Assembly: GCF_900105765.1 (NCBI RefSeq) | Contig: NZ_FNTX01000002.1 | Coordinates: 1,302,001-1,366,000, forward strand | Source of the DNA: Ruania alba | Lineage (GTDB): Bacteria > Actinomycetota > Actinomycetes > Actinomycetales > Beutenbergiaceae | Direction: 5' to 3' | Length of the DNA: 64,000 nt | In this document: piece after piece, positions 1 to 8,427 of the stretch | How positions within the stretch are numbered: the first letter of the stretch is position 1 | Layout of the letters: each line of letters starts with the position of its first letter | Position numbers and translations under genes: made by a program | The notes under the pieces: model-generated | What the model was told of the DNA's origin: nothing | Database searches by the model: none | The model's input: only the letters and a program-made list of their open reading frames with translations

Positions 1-599
1 TCGGATGTGATGGCGAGCGTGGCCACCGTGCCGTCGGCGAGCAGGGACAGGGCTGTGAGGTTGATCGTGTGGTTGCGCAACCTGCGCCCGACCAGATCTG
101 CCACCGCGTCGGCAGGTACGGCCTCCCGGGCGGCGCTCACCTGGTCGGTGTCGGTCTCGCCGTGCTCGTAGTTGTCCCAGGCCTGGGACAACTCGAACAG
201 GCGACGCCCATGGGTCGCCCAGTACTCGGGCTCTTGCCGGCTGCGCGTGTTGTTGTCGTAGTGCGGAAGGCGGGTGACGACCTGGTACGCCGTGATCGGG
301 GAGGTGAGTCCTCGGAGTACCTCGAGCCGCGGGAGTGCATCGAGGATCCCGTCTGGCGTGTTCCGGGACGGGATGAGTCCGCCGTGCACCAGGAGGTCGA
401 GCGAGAGGACGACGGCATCGACGTCCCGGTCGATCTCCCGGAGCCACACGGCAAGCCCGGCTGTGTTCGCGCCCTCGCGGAAGCGCGGCATCAGATGCCG
501 AGGGGGCAGGAGAACGTCGACGCCGCAGCACCGGCCGAACCATTCTGCATAGCCGGCCGTGTTCGGGCGCTCGTCCGGCGGGAGGAGGGCGATGCGCAT
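1..599 (-). CDS. DUF4127 family protein (C-terminus beyond window)
   Basis: The reading frame starts at ATG 599 on the minus strand and is still open at base 1, so only about 199 N-terminal residues are seen. The N-terminus (MRIALLPPDERPNT), the block VVLSLDLLVHGGLIPSR near residues 63-79, and the stretch TRLPHYDNNT followed by EPEYW and GRRLFELS match the DUF4127 pattern of a beta-alpha protein with conserved DxRP and SLDxLxxGGL motifs. No function is established for this family; there is no signal peptide, so it is probably cytoplasmic. It is transcribed away from the secreted propeller protein across the palindrome at 661-684, which suggests joint control. The family call rests on recalled motif patterns; the biochemical role is unknown. 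Confidence 0.8.
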   Translation of the reverse strand, partial: MRIALLPPDERPNTAGYAEWFGRCCGVDVLLPPRHLMPRFREGANTAGLAVWLREIDRDVDAVVLSLDLLVHGGLIPSRNTPDGILDALPRLEVLRGLTSPITAYQVVTRLPHYDNNTRSRQEPEYWATHGRRLFELSQAWDNYEHGETDTDQVSAAREAVPADAVADLVGRRLRNHTINLTALSLLADGTVATLAITS

Positions 600-621
600 G
601 GATGGCCTTCCGAGCTCGGGC

Positions 622-684
622 TTGTGCAGTGTCGGTGGACCACGGTATCTTCGACGAGCCAGATCTGCAACCGATTGCAGATCT
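622..684 (+). promoter_or_regulatory. Promoter and LacI-type operator O1
   Basis: A perfect inverted repeat with 10-bp arms (AGATCTGCAA / TTGCAGATCT, 661-684) contains TGCAACCGATTGCA at 666-679. Upstream is a plausible -35 TTGTGC (622-627) and -10 TATCTT (646-651) with an 18-nt spacer, so the operator would sit just after the -10, where a LacI-family repressor blocks transcription. The same 14-mer recurs at 8248, 10474, 11581 and 12962. It lies between the divergent DUF4127 and secreted propeller genes. Confidence 0.75.
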
Positions 685-739
685 GCGGCTTGTTGAAAAG
701 CGCGCGACGCCGTTGTCCCAGCGCGGAGGAGAAGTGACC

Positions 740-3694
740 ATGACACAGTCCAGAAGGTTGCTGACACGAGCAGCGGGTGTCCTGCTGGCGGGAGTGATGC
801 TTGCCGTGGCGGGCGTCAGTGCACATGCAGCAGGCGATCCGCCGGCTGAGGAGCCCAATCGGCTCACGAACACGAGCTTTGAAGAAGGCGAGGACGCAAC
901 CAGTGCGCCGGGGTGGTCGCCATTGTGGGGGAGGGACGAGCTTGTCTCGTTCTCCGAGGAGCGCGCCAGCGATGGCGTGCGGAGTCTGCACGTTGTCCGG
1001 GAAGACGGGATGCGCACCGGTGGGTTCGTCTCTGATCCGGTGCCAGCCGACGGCGGCGAAACGTATGAGTTCAACTTTGATCAGTATCGCGTGGGCGGCG
1101 CGCTGAGCGTCACGTTCTACTTCGACGACTCCGACGGGAACGTGATCAGCCAGCCGTACGAGATGGTGCGTTCTACGACCGACAGGTGGGAGCGTACGGC
1201 GGTTCGTTTCGAGGCTCCCGAGGGAACAGTCTCGGCACGTCTGCTCTTCTATGCGGTCTCCGGGGCGACGCTCAACACGTTCATCGATGATGTGTGGTTC
1301 GGGCCGGCGAGTGAGGAACCTGAGGAGCCTGAACTGTCTCCTGTCGAGACGATTCTCGCCCAGGATGAGAATCTCGAGTACCTCGGTACTCCCGTGACCA
1401 CTCAGATCCCGAGTCAGGCGGCTCACGGCATCGAGGACGGGCGGCACGTGTCGTATCAGGCGTTCAAGGGCGCGCCGGACACGGGATATCCGGCAACCTT
1501 TGCGGTGACTGATGTGGCCACCGGCGAGCAGGTCCGCACCTGTGAGATCGACGGTGCTGAGCACTCGAGGAACCTCAACATCGCTGATGACGGTCGCGTG
1601 TACTGGGGGACGTACCACGATTCCATGCTGTGGCGCTATGACCCCGCCACGGGCGAGTGCGAGAATCTGGGCCGGATGAGCGACCAGAAGGACTCGACCT
1701 TCGGCATGTCTCCCGGACCTGACGCATCGATGTATATCGGGGCTTACCCCGATGGTCGCCTCCTGCATGTGGACCCGGTGACCGATGAGGTCGAGCTGCT
1801 GCGCGAGATCGATCCGAATGCGGACTACATCCACTCGATCGCTTACCACGAGGAGACTGACACGGTTTATGTCGGCTCCGGCGGGCAAGTCCCTCAAATC
1901 TGGAAGATCACGGACGCCGGACGCGGCGAACAGACGCTGATCGCCGACGAATCCACGGCACCAGGCCTGAACGATGGAGCTACCTTCGTGGGCCGGATGG
2001 ACATCGTCGGTGACCGGATCTTCGCTCAGGTCGGGCTGCGAATGCTCGTCCTGGATCTGGACGGGAACGTCATCCACTGGGACGCCGACCAGACTCGCTA
2101 CTTCTTCGGGCACCACCTCATCGCTGGTGCGGATCCCGGTACCGCGATCTTCTCGACCGCAGGCGGGACATTGGTGGAATACGACATCGCGACCAATTCC
2201 TTCGCGCCAACGAGTATCAGCATCGGTGGCTACCTCTCGAACGGCATCGTTGACGACTCGAGCGGCACGCCTCTTCTCTATGGAACCTCGGCGTCCGGTG
2301 TGTTCGTCGCCGATCTTGAGAGCGAATCGCTGATCTCGGAGAACGCGATCGACTTCGCCCAGCCCACGCTGATCCAGAAGCTCCACACGGGGCCCGGCAA
2401 CACCGTGTGGGCCTCCGGCTACATGGTGGGTCTGGCGCAGGTGGACAAGAGCGGCGCCGATCACGGCCCCACCATGCAGCGCGGTCAGTATGAGTCGGCT
2501 GCGGTGCGCGATGGGAAGCTCTACCTCGGCGCCTACGGGCACGCCAAGCTCGAAGTCCTCGACCCCGAGACATACGATCCCACGGATGGGAGCACGGTCC
2601 CGAGGCTCTTCGATGGCCTGGCCGAGGGGCAGGATCGTCCTTTCGGCATGGCGTATAACCCCGATCGTGACGAGATCTACATGGGCACAGTTGCCATCTA
2701 CGGGCAGACCCAGGGTGGACTTGCGATCTGGGACGGAGCCACTGGCGAACACGAATGGCTGACCTCTGAGATCGGTCAGGACGAGAACATCGTCTCAGTC
2801 GCGTACAACCCCGTCGACGGTCTCGTGTACCTCGGCAGCACCGTCGATGGCGGGCTCGGATCGGACCCGAGCGGCAATACGGCGGGCAAGTTGATCGTGT
2901 TCGATCCGGAGACCCGGAGCGTTGTCACCACGATCGATCCGGCCGGAAGTGAGCGTGAGGGCATCACCGGACTGATGGTCGATCCCGACGGCGTGGTGTG
3001 GGGGGTGGCTGAGGAGGCACTGTTCGCCTACGATCCCGCCACCGGTGAGTCGGAGGTGAGGGGCACCGTGGGCGGTCGCTACCCGGACGGCAGGACCTTC
3101 TGGGCCTACGGCACAGTCTCGATGTCAGATGCGGACGGAAGGATCTACGTCACGGCGGGGAGTCGCTTCAGCGTTCACGATCCCGAGACCGGTGAGACAA
3201 CGCGAATCGCGAACGGGCTCCAGTGGAGCACCGTGGATGAGGACGGTGACGTCTACCTGAGTTCGGGTGCCAACCTGTTCCGGTACAACGTGACTGGTTC
3301 CCAGGAGCCATCGACTTGCAGCGAGACGCTCACCGACCGGGTGAACGGTGGCCTCACCGTTGCCGACGGGGACGTCCTATGCCTCGACGCCGCGCTCGTG
3401 AACGGGGGCGTATCAGTCGAGGTCGGTGGCACGCTGGTCGTCGAGGGGTTGAGTCAGATCCGCGGTGGCCTGACAGCGGTGGATGCTGTGAGTGTGCAGG
3501 TGCGTGACAGTCAGATCCGCGGTGACGTGTCGGTCACTGGCACCGCCGATGAGTTCGTGTTCGCGGGCAACGATGTGCACGGCTCCGTGCAGTGCTCCGA
3601 CAACACCTCCGATCCGGACGATGAGGCCAGTGCCAGCACGATCACCGGCTCGGCCGACGGCCAATGCGCCGGGCTCGCCCTGGGAGGCGGATGA
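740..3694 (+). CDS. Secreted CBM-like / beta-propeller / beta-helix protein (copy 1)
   Basis: 984 residues; start ATG 740 is preceded by GGAGGAG. Residues 1-30 are a signal peptide (twin R, hydrophobic core, AHA-A cleavage) with no lipobox. Residues about 40-195 form a jelly-roll, carbohydrate-binding-like module (NTSFEEG at its head, FIDDVWFGP at its end). About 200-855 is a many-bladed beta-propeller: the motif YxG...LxxYDPxTGE recurs roughly every 45-55 residues. Residues 860-984 are a short right-handed beta-helix with VNGGLTV / SQIRGGLTAV-type rungs and a conserved end (CSDN, DGQCAGL). No catalytic residues are recognisable, so it could be a lyase, hydrolase or binding protein. It is paralogous to the protein at 13021-16422, and the enolase-superfamily gene follows 50 bp downstream. 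Confidence 0.75.
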   Translation: MTQSRRLLTRAAGVLLAGVMLAVAGVSAHAAGDPPAEEPNRLTNTSFEEGEDATSAPGWSPLWGRDELVSFSEERASDGVRSLHVVREDGMRTGGFVSDPVPADGGETYEFNFDQYRVGGALSVTFYFDDSDGNVISQPYEMVRSTTDRWERTAVRFEAPEGTVSARLLFYAVSGATLNTFIDDVWFGPASEEPEEPELSPVETILAQDENLEYLGTPVTTQIPSQAAHGIEDGRHVSYQAFKGAPDTGYPATFAVTDVATGEQVRTCEIDGAEHSRNLNIADDGRVYWGTYHDSMLWRYDPATGECENLGRMSDQKDSTFGMSPGPDASMYIGAYPDGRLLHVDPVTDEVELLREIDPNADYIHSIAYHEETDTVYVGSGGQVPQIWKITDAGRGEQTLIADESTAPGLNDGATFVGRMDIVGDRIFAQVGLRMLVLDLDGNVIHWDADQTRYFFGHHLIAGADPGTAIFSTAGGTLVEYDIATNSFAPTSISIGGYLSNGIVDDSSGTPLLYGTSASGVFVADLESESLISENAIDFAQPTLIQKLHTGPGNTVWASGYMVGLAQVDKSGADHGPTMQRGQYESAAVRDGKLYLGAYGHAKLEVLDPETYDPTDGSTVPRLFDGLAEGQDRPFGMAYNPDRDEIYMGTVAIYGQTQGGLAIWDGATGEHEWLTSEIGQDENIVSVAYNPVDGLVYLGSTVDGGLGSDPSGNTAGKLIVFDPETRSVVTTIDPAGSEREGITGLMVDPDGVVWGVAEEALFAYDPATGESEVRGTVGGRYPDGRTFWAYGTVSMSDADGRIYVTAGSRFSVHDPETGETTRIANGLQWSTVDEDGDVYLSSGANLFRYNVTGSQEPSTCSETLTDRVNGGLTVADGDVLCLDAALVNGGVSVEVGGTLVVEGLSQIRGGLTAVDAVSVQVRDSQIRGDVSVTGTADEFVFAGNDVHGSVQCSDNTSDPDDEASASTITGSADGQCAGLALGGG

Positions 3695-3744
3695 CGTGCC
3701 GTGTGGCTTCATCGACCTTCGTGCGATGAGGGACGCAAGCCACG

Positions 3745-5067
3745 ATGGCCGGGACTGACATCCGGGTACTCGACGCAACTGTCGCCTACCGCGACGTGAA
3801 GCTTGAGTCGCCGCTGACGATCAGCGGAGGGTCGATCACGCACTTCACCGTGGCCGAAGTCGATGTGGAGGTCGTGAATCGTTCAGGCGCGCGCGGAACG
3901 GGGCACGGCGAGAGTGTGCTGTCGGTGCCATGGGCCTGGCCGGGAAGCGCCCTTTCCGTCGGAGAACGAGACGCAGTGCTGCGCGGGTTCGTGCGTCACT
4001 ACGCACAGCACGCTGCGAGGCTCGACCCGGCCGATCCGATCGCGATATGGGGCCACCTGGCCACCAGCACTGAGGACAGCCGCGCAGCCCTGCAGGCAGT
4101 TGCGCACGAGCGAGTTCCGGAGCTGGGCATAGCCCTGGCCCTGGGCGCCGTCGACAATGCGCTGCATGATGCGTGGGGCAACGCGGCCGGCCAGAACGTA
4201 TTCGAGATGTACACGGCCGATCATCTGGCCGATGATCTGCGTGCCCATGGTTTGCCCGGCTGCTACCCCGGCGACGGGGTCGAACCTTCGCCGCGGCAGT
4301 CGTTGCCTGTGCAGCACGTCGTCGGCATCTCCGATCCGCTGACCTCCGCGGCAGCAGGGGACGGGTCGACCGCGCTCGCGGACTGGATGGTGCAGGAGGG
4401 TGTCGACCGTCTCAAGGTCAAAGTGGCAGGTGCCGACCCAGCTGTCGATGCCCAGCGGATCTCTGACATCTATCGCATTGCCAGGTCACATGGCTTTTCC
4501 CCGCAACTGGCCGTCGACCCGAACGAAGGTTACCCGGACGCGATCGTCGCGGGAACCATGCTCGACGAGCTCTCCGCTTCCGATCCGGAAGCCGCCGCCA
4601 CCGTGCAGTACCTGGAGCAACCGATCTCGCGCTCAGTGGTCGTCGACCCGGACCAGATGCGGTACCTCTCCGAACAGGTGCCCACCATCATGGACGAGGG
4701 ATTCACGTCCCTCGCGCGACTACCGCAACTTCGCGCAGAGGGATGGTCCGGTGTGGTCATCAAGGCCAGCAAGGGGCAGACACCCGCGGTGATCGCCGCT
4801 GCTGTTGCACGGCACCTCGGACTGTTCGTCACCGTTCAGGACCTCACCGCCACTGGAGGTGCCTATCTGCACTCCGCGCGGATTGCCAGCGTCTTGCGGG
4901 TGAGCGTGCCGCAGCTCGAGTACAACAGCAGGCAGTACGCTCCTGCCGACAATGACGGGCTCCGTCGCATGCTCCCGAAGCTGGCTCACGTGAAGGACGG
5001 CCAGGTGAGGATGGACGGGCTCGACGGAGCGGGGCTCTACGGCGCTACTTCATCCCGGACATCATGA
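3745..5067 (+). CDS. Enolase-superfamily protein (mandelate racemase / muconate lactonizing type)
   Basis: 440 residues, the usual length. The C-terminal barrel carries the superfamily signature: K224-x-K226 (LKVKV), metal ligands D258 (AVDPNEGY), E291 (YLEQPI) and D317/E318 (IMDEGF), and an opposite lysine K340 (VVIKASKG). Lysines on both sides of the site are typical of the muconate-lactonizing/dipeptide-epimerase branch rather than of acid-sugar dehydratases that use a His-Asp dyad. Likely chemistry is proton abstraction alpha to a carboxylate (epimerization, racemization or dehydration); the substrate is unknown. It follows the secreted propeller gene in the same direction and is probably co-transcribed from O1. 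Its last 23 bases overlap the 3' end of the converging permease gene. Confidence 0.85.
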   Translation: MAGTDIRVLDATVAYRDVKLESPLTISGGSITHFTVAEVDVEVVNRSGARGTGHGESVLSVPWAWPGSALSVGERDAVLRGFVRHYAQHAARLDPADPIAIWGHLATSTEDSRAALQAVAHERVPELGIALALGAVDNALHDAWGNAAGQNVFEMYTADHLADDLRAHGLPGCYPGDGVEPSPRQSLPVQHVVGISDPLTSAAAGDGSTALADWMVQEGVDRLKVKVAGADPAVDAQRISDIYRIARSHGFSPQLAVDPNEGYPDAIVAGTMLDELSASDPEAAATVQYLEQPISRSVVVDPDQMRYLSEQVPTIMDEGFTSLARLPQLRAEGWSGVVIKASKGQTPAVIAAAVARHLGLFVTVQDLTATGGAYLHSARIASVLRVSVPQLEYNSRQYAPADNDGLRRMLPKLAHVKDGQVRMDGLDGAGLYGATSSRTS

Positions 5068-5938
5068 CGCCCCGGACGAAGTAGCGCTGCAGCAGGATGA
5101 AGATGATGAGAGTCGGGATGAAGCTGACCACCGCGGCCGCCATCATGGTCGAGAGCGGGACCTGCTGCTCCTGCAGGGTGTTCAGGCCGACCGTCAGCAC
5201 GTAGTTCTCCGGAGACTGCTGCGAGATCATCGGCCACAGGAAGTCGTTCCAGTGCCAGAGGAAGACGAATGTGCCCAGCGTCGCCATGATGGGCTTGGTC
5301 TGCGGCAGCACGATCGACCAATAGATCCGGAACTCGCCGGCACCGTCGATCTTGGCCGCGTCGAGCATCTCGTCCGGGATGCTGTAGATGAATTGCCGCA
5401 TCAGGAACATCGCCTGGGCATTCGCGATCGTTGCCGCGATCATTCCCCACATGGTGTCGAGACCGTTGAGCCCGCCGACGATGAGGTATTGCGGGATGAT
5501 CGTGAGGTGGTAGGGGATCATCAGCATCGCGATGAAGACCCAGAAGATGACCTCTCGTCCCGCGAATCGCTTCTTGGCGAAGGCGTATCCGGCCATGGAC
5601 GCGAACAGCAGCACGATGACCACTGACACGACCGAGTAGATCGCTGAGTTCAACGCCCATTGCGGAATGTTCTGGCTGTTGAGTGCATCTTCGAAGGCAG
5701 CGAGGGAAAGCTCCTCCGGGAACATCGATTCCGGGAGAACGATGGCTTGGCCCGGTTGGAACGCGATGATCACCATGGCGTAGAAGGGGAACGCCGTCAC
5801 CACCGCGACGACGAGGAGCAGCGCGTGCATCGGGACGAGGCGGCGGGCCCGGGTCAGGCGGCGTGACAGTGGCATGGACGCACTCGTGCGAGGCGGTGTG
5901 GGAGCGGGAGCTGGTGAGAGATCACGTGTGACGGACAT
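5045..5938 (-). CDS. CUT1 sugar ABC transporter permease, MalG type
   Basis: 297 residues with six predicted membrane segments and the permease EAA loop (EMLDAAKIDGAGEFRIYWSIVLP). The N-terminal tail is proline-rich and cytoplasmic. This is the second inner-membrane subunit of a binding-protein-dependent sugar importer. Its start codon overlaps the stop of the upstream permease (TGATG), and the order binding protein, MalF-like, MalG-like is the classic CUT1 operon. No ATPase gene is present, so a shared MsmK-type ATPase encoded elsewhere is expected. The tail overlaps the converging enolase-superfamily gene by 23 bp. Confidence 0.95.
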   Translation of the reverse strand: MSVTRDLSPAPAPTPPRTSASMPLSRRLTRARRLVPMHALLLVVAVVTAFPFYAMVIIAFQPGQAIVLPESMFPEELSLAAFEDALNSQNIPQWALNSAIYSVVSVVIVLLFASMAGYAFAKKRFAGREVIFWVFIAMLMIPYHLTIIPQYLIVGGLNGLDTMWGMIAATIANAQAMFLMRQFIYSIPDEMLDAAKIDGAGEFRIYWSIVLPQTKPIMATLGTFVFLWHWNDFLWPMISQQSPENYVLTVGLNTLQEQQVPLSTMMAAAVVSFIPTLIIFILLQRYFVRGVMMSGMK

Positions 5939-6876
5939 CAGTCGTCCCTCCCGACCAGTCGGCGTTGGATGAGTGAGAAGACCAGGGCGATGATCAGTAG
6001 GACGACGCCCACTGCGCTGGCGTAGCCGAAGTCGAAGTACCCGAATCCCTGGTCATAGAGCATGAAGGTGAGCGTGTAGCTCGCCCGTACGGGGCCGCCG
6101 CCGGTCATCACGAAGATGGTGTCGAATGTCTGGAACGACTTGACGGTCTCGAGCACCAGCACGAAGAAGAGAGCGGGCCGAAGGGACGGCAGCGTGATAC
6201 GCGTGAAACGTTGCCACCCGTTCGCACCATCGATCGATGCCGCCTCGTAGTACTCCTGCGGGATCGCCAGCATGCCGGCCAGCAGGATCAGCATGTTGTA
6301 GCCGAAGCTCATCCACGCACTCACGAGCGCCAGCGCCGGGAGCACCCAGAATCCGTCCTGCAGCCAGCTGATCGGCTGGAGTCCCACGGCTCTGACGAGG
6401 CCGTTGATCGGGCCCGAGTCGGAGAAGATCCACACGAAGATGAGCCCGGAGAGCACCGGTGATGTCACGGCCGGAAGGAAGAAGATGGAGCGGTAGAAGG
6501 ACATGCCGCGCATCACGCGGTTGCACAGTTGAGCGATCGCGAGGGAGAGCACCACTGTCAGCGGCATGGCGATCGCTGCGTATTTCAGCGTGACCCAGAG
6601 CGCCCCCCAGAAGTTGGGGTCGTCGAAGAGCCTGGCGTAGTGCTCGAGCCCGACGAAGGTGAGCGCGCCTGAGAGACTGTACTCGCCGAAGCTGAGACCG
6701 ATCCCGAAGATCGCCGGCAGGATGCGAAACACCATGAAGAACACGACGTACGGCGCAATGAAGATGTACGCCGCGATCGCGCTCTTCGACCTCCACCACC
6801 GTCGCTTGCGGGTCGGCGGCTGCCGTGTGTCCTGCGCCGTCTGGTCTGCCGGTGCGGATCCCGTGGCTACTGCCAT
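5938..6876 (-). CDS. CUT1 sugar ABC transporter permease, MalF type
   Basis: 312 residues from ATG 6876, which is preceded by AAAGGGA; an in-frame ATG further upstream would add an unlikely tail and lacks a ribosome site. Six membrane segments and the EAA motif (EYYEAASIDGANGWQRFTRITLP) identify the first permease of a CUT1 carbohydrate importer. It pairs with the MalG-type gene, which it overlaps by one base, and with the binding protein 76 bp upstream. Co-regulation through O2 is inferred from the operon structure. Confidence 0.95.
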   Translation of the reverse strand: MAVATGSAPADQTAQDTRQPPTRKRRWWRSKSAIAAYIFIAPYVVFFMVFRILPAIFGIGLSFGEYSLSGALTFVGLEHYARLFDDPNFWGALWVTLKYAAIAMPLTVVLSLAIAQLCNRVMRGMSFYRSIFFLPAVTSPVLSGLIFVWIFSDSGPINGLVRAVGLQPISWLQDGFWVLPALALVSAWMSFGYNMLILLAGMLAIPQEYYEAASIDGANGWQRFTRITLPSLRPALFFVLVLETVKSFQTFDTIFVMTGGGPVRASYTLTFMLYDQGFGYFDFGYASAVGVVLLIIALVFSLIQRRLVGRDD

Positions 6877-6952
6877 GATCGATCCCTTTCTGAATAGGCG
6901 TGGGGCCAGCGCGGTGGCTGGCCCCACGCACACACGAGGCTCTGACTCGGGG

Positions 6953-8200
6953 TCAGAGGGCCCCGTTCACCTCTTCGGCGGCTGCGTCCAGTGCTTCCTG
7001 CGGATCGGCACCTTCGAGCAGCACACTCTGGATGTGCGGGCGGATCATGTCGATGATCTCCCGAGCCTTGGGGTGCTGGACGCCGGTGCGGAGGTACTCG
7101 AGGTAGTCGGACCCGCCGGCGATCTGCGGATCATCGGCGAACAGGCCGTCGAGGTCCGTGCGCGGTGAGAGATATCCCGACTCGCTGAGGAAGTCCTCGA
7201 GGAACTCCGGCTCGCCGAGGAACCGAACCCAAGCCTGAGCGGCTTCCGGGGACTCGGTGGTGTTGAACACCGACCACGCACCCACTGAGCCGGAGGCGAC
7301 CTGTTCGACGCCGCTCATCGGTGGGACCGTCTCGATGACGTCGGGGTCGACGAACTCACGAGTCGCCGCCAGGTTCGCCCCCATCACGTAGCCGAGGTTC
7401 CCTTGCCCGGCCTCGGTCTGCTCGAAGGGCTCAGCGATGCTCAACGGTTCCTGCGGAACCCACTCGTTGTCCACCATCTCCTGGATGAACTCCAGCGCCT
7501 GCAGGCCCTCCGGGCCGTTGAACGTCGCCTCGGTCATGTCCTCGTTGAGGACCTCACCGCCTGCCTGCCAGAGGTACATGTAGAAGGTGTGGTTCAGCGT
7601 GGAGACGCCGTTGTACTCCGTGGCGTAGTAGCCGGCTTCCCGGATGGCGGGTGCGGCGTCACGGAACTCGTCCCACGTGGTCGGGCAGGCGGCGACACCT
7701 GCCTCCTCTAGCACGTCGGTGTTGCAGTAGGACGTCTGCAGCTGCATCAGCATGGGTTGTCCGTAGAGGGTGTCGTCCCAGGTCATGGCCTCGAGTGAGG
7801 AGTCGTAGAACTGGTCCCAGTCCTCGCGCAGGTCGTCCATCGGGAGCAGCAGGTCCTGGTCGGCATACTTCGGTACGAAGTCGGGATTGAAGTACACGAC
7901 ATCGGGTGCGTTGTTGCCCGTGATCGCCGTGACGAGCGACTCCTCACGCCCCTGCCAGGCCTGCATCACGACCTCGACCTCGACATTCGGGTACTCCTCG
8001 TTGAACTCGTCCACGTACGGCTGCCACCAGGACGCCTCGGTGATCGTCGAGAACGGGTACGTCCAGAACGTCACGGTGCCGGAGACGTCCTCCGGCGCGG
8101 CGTTCTCCTGTTCGGGAGACTCGTCCTCGCCACTGCATGCCGCGAGCAGCAGTGCGCTCGTAACGGCCGCGCTCACGGCGACCTTGGCCTTGTGCTTCAT
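6953..8200 (-). CDS. Sugar ABC transporter substrate-binding lipoprotein (family 1)
   Basis: 415 residues starting at ATG 8200 with GGAGGG immediately upstream. The N-terminus is a lipoprotein signal with lipobox LLAAC, followed by an acidic linker (SGEDESPEQENAAPED). The body has the extracellular solute-binding family 1 pattern (VTFWTYPFS, EEYPNVEVEVV, TGNNAPDVVYFNPD, NTDVLEEAG, and FLGEPEFL near the C-terminus). It should capture an oligo- or monosaccharide for the two permeases encoded downstream. The promoter and operator O2 at 8248-8294 head this operon, so the transported sugar is likely the inducer or a product of the secreted propeller proteins' action. That link is inference. Confidence 0.93.
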   Translation of the reverse strand: MKHKAKVAVSAAVTSALLLAACSGEDESPEQENAAPEDVSGTVTFWTYPFSTITEASWWQPYVDEFNEEYPNVEVEVVMQAWQGREESLVTAITGNNAPDVVYFNPDFVPKYADQDLLLPMDDLREDWDQFYDSSLEAMTWDDTLYGQPMLMQLQTSYCNTDVLEEAGVAACPTTWDEFRDAAPAIREAGYYATEYNGVSTLNHTFYMYLWQAGGEVLNEDMTEATFNGPEGLQALEFIQEMVDNEWVPQEPLSIAEPFEQTEAGQGNLGYVMGANLAATREFVDPDVIETVPPMSGVEQVASGSVGAWSVFNTTESPEAAQAWVRFLGEPEFLEDFLSESGYLSPRTDLDGLFADDPQIAGGSDYLEYLRTGVQHPKAREIIDMIRPHIQSVLLEGADPQEALDAAAEEVNGAL

Positions 8201-8247
8201 GAGCCCTCCATTGGGTGTGTGAATGATCAGCGTCGAGGTCGGCAACC

Positions 8248-8294
8248 TGCAATCGGTTGCACGCAACGTAACGATCGGCAGGATGCCCTGTCAA
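8248..8294 (-). promoter_or_regulatory. Promoter with LacI-type operator O2
   Basis: Reading the minus strand, -35 TTGACA (8294-8289), an 18-nt spacer and -10 TACGTT (8270-8265) form a good sigma-70-type promoter. The 14-mer TGCAACCGATTGCA (8261-8248) lies directly after the -10, covering the expected transcription start. It is the clearest promoter/operator arrangement of the five sites and controls the CUT1 importer operon. Confidence 0.8.
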
Positions 8295-8427
8295 GGCGCG
8301 TGGTGTCCGTATCCGAACTGTGACGTCTCACGTCGTCTGGGCCGCCGTGGTACCCGTGAGCACGCCCACACGCGCAGATCCCGCACACGCATCTGGGTCA
8401 GGTCTCCACCATGGGCGGGGTTCGTCC

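Noticed and set aside
491-2752. Long minus-strand open frame opposite the first propeller protein
   Set aside because: Same reason: repeats of Arg/His/Val without domain. The real minus-strand gene here is the DUF4127 frame starting at 599.
740-3694. Annotating the propeller proteins as polysaccharide lyases
   Set aside because: The fold and context would allow it, but I could not identify catalytic residues or a family match, so it remains a hypothesis.
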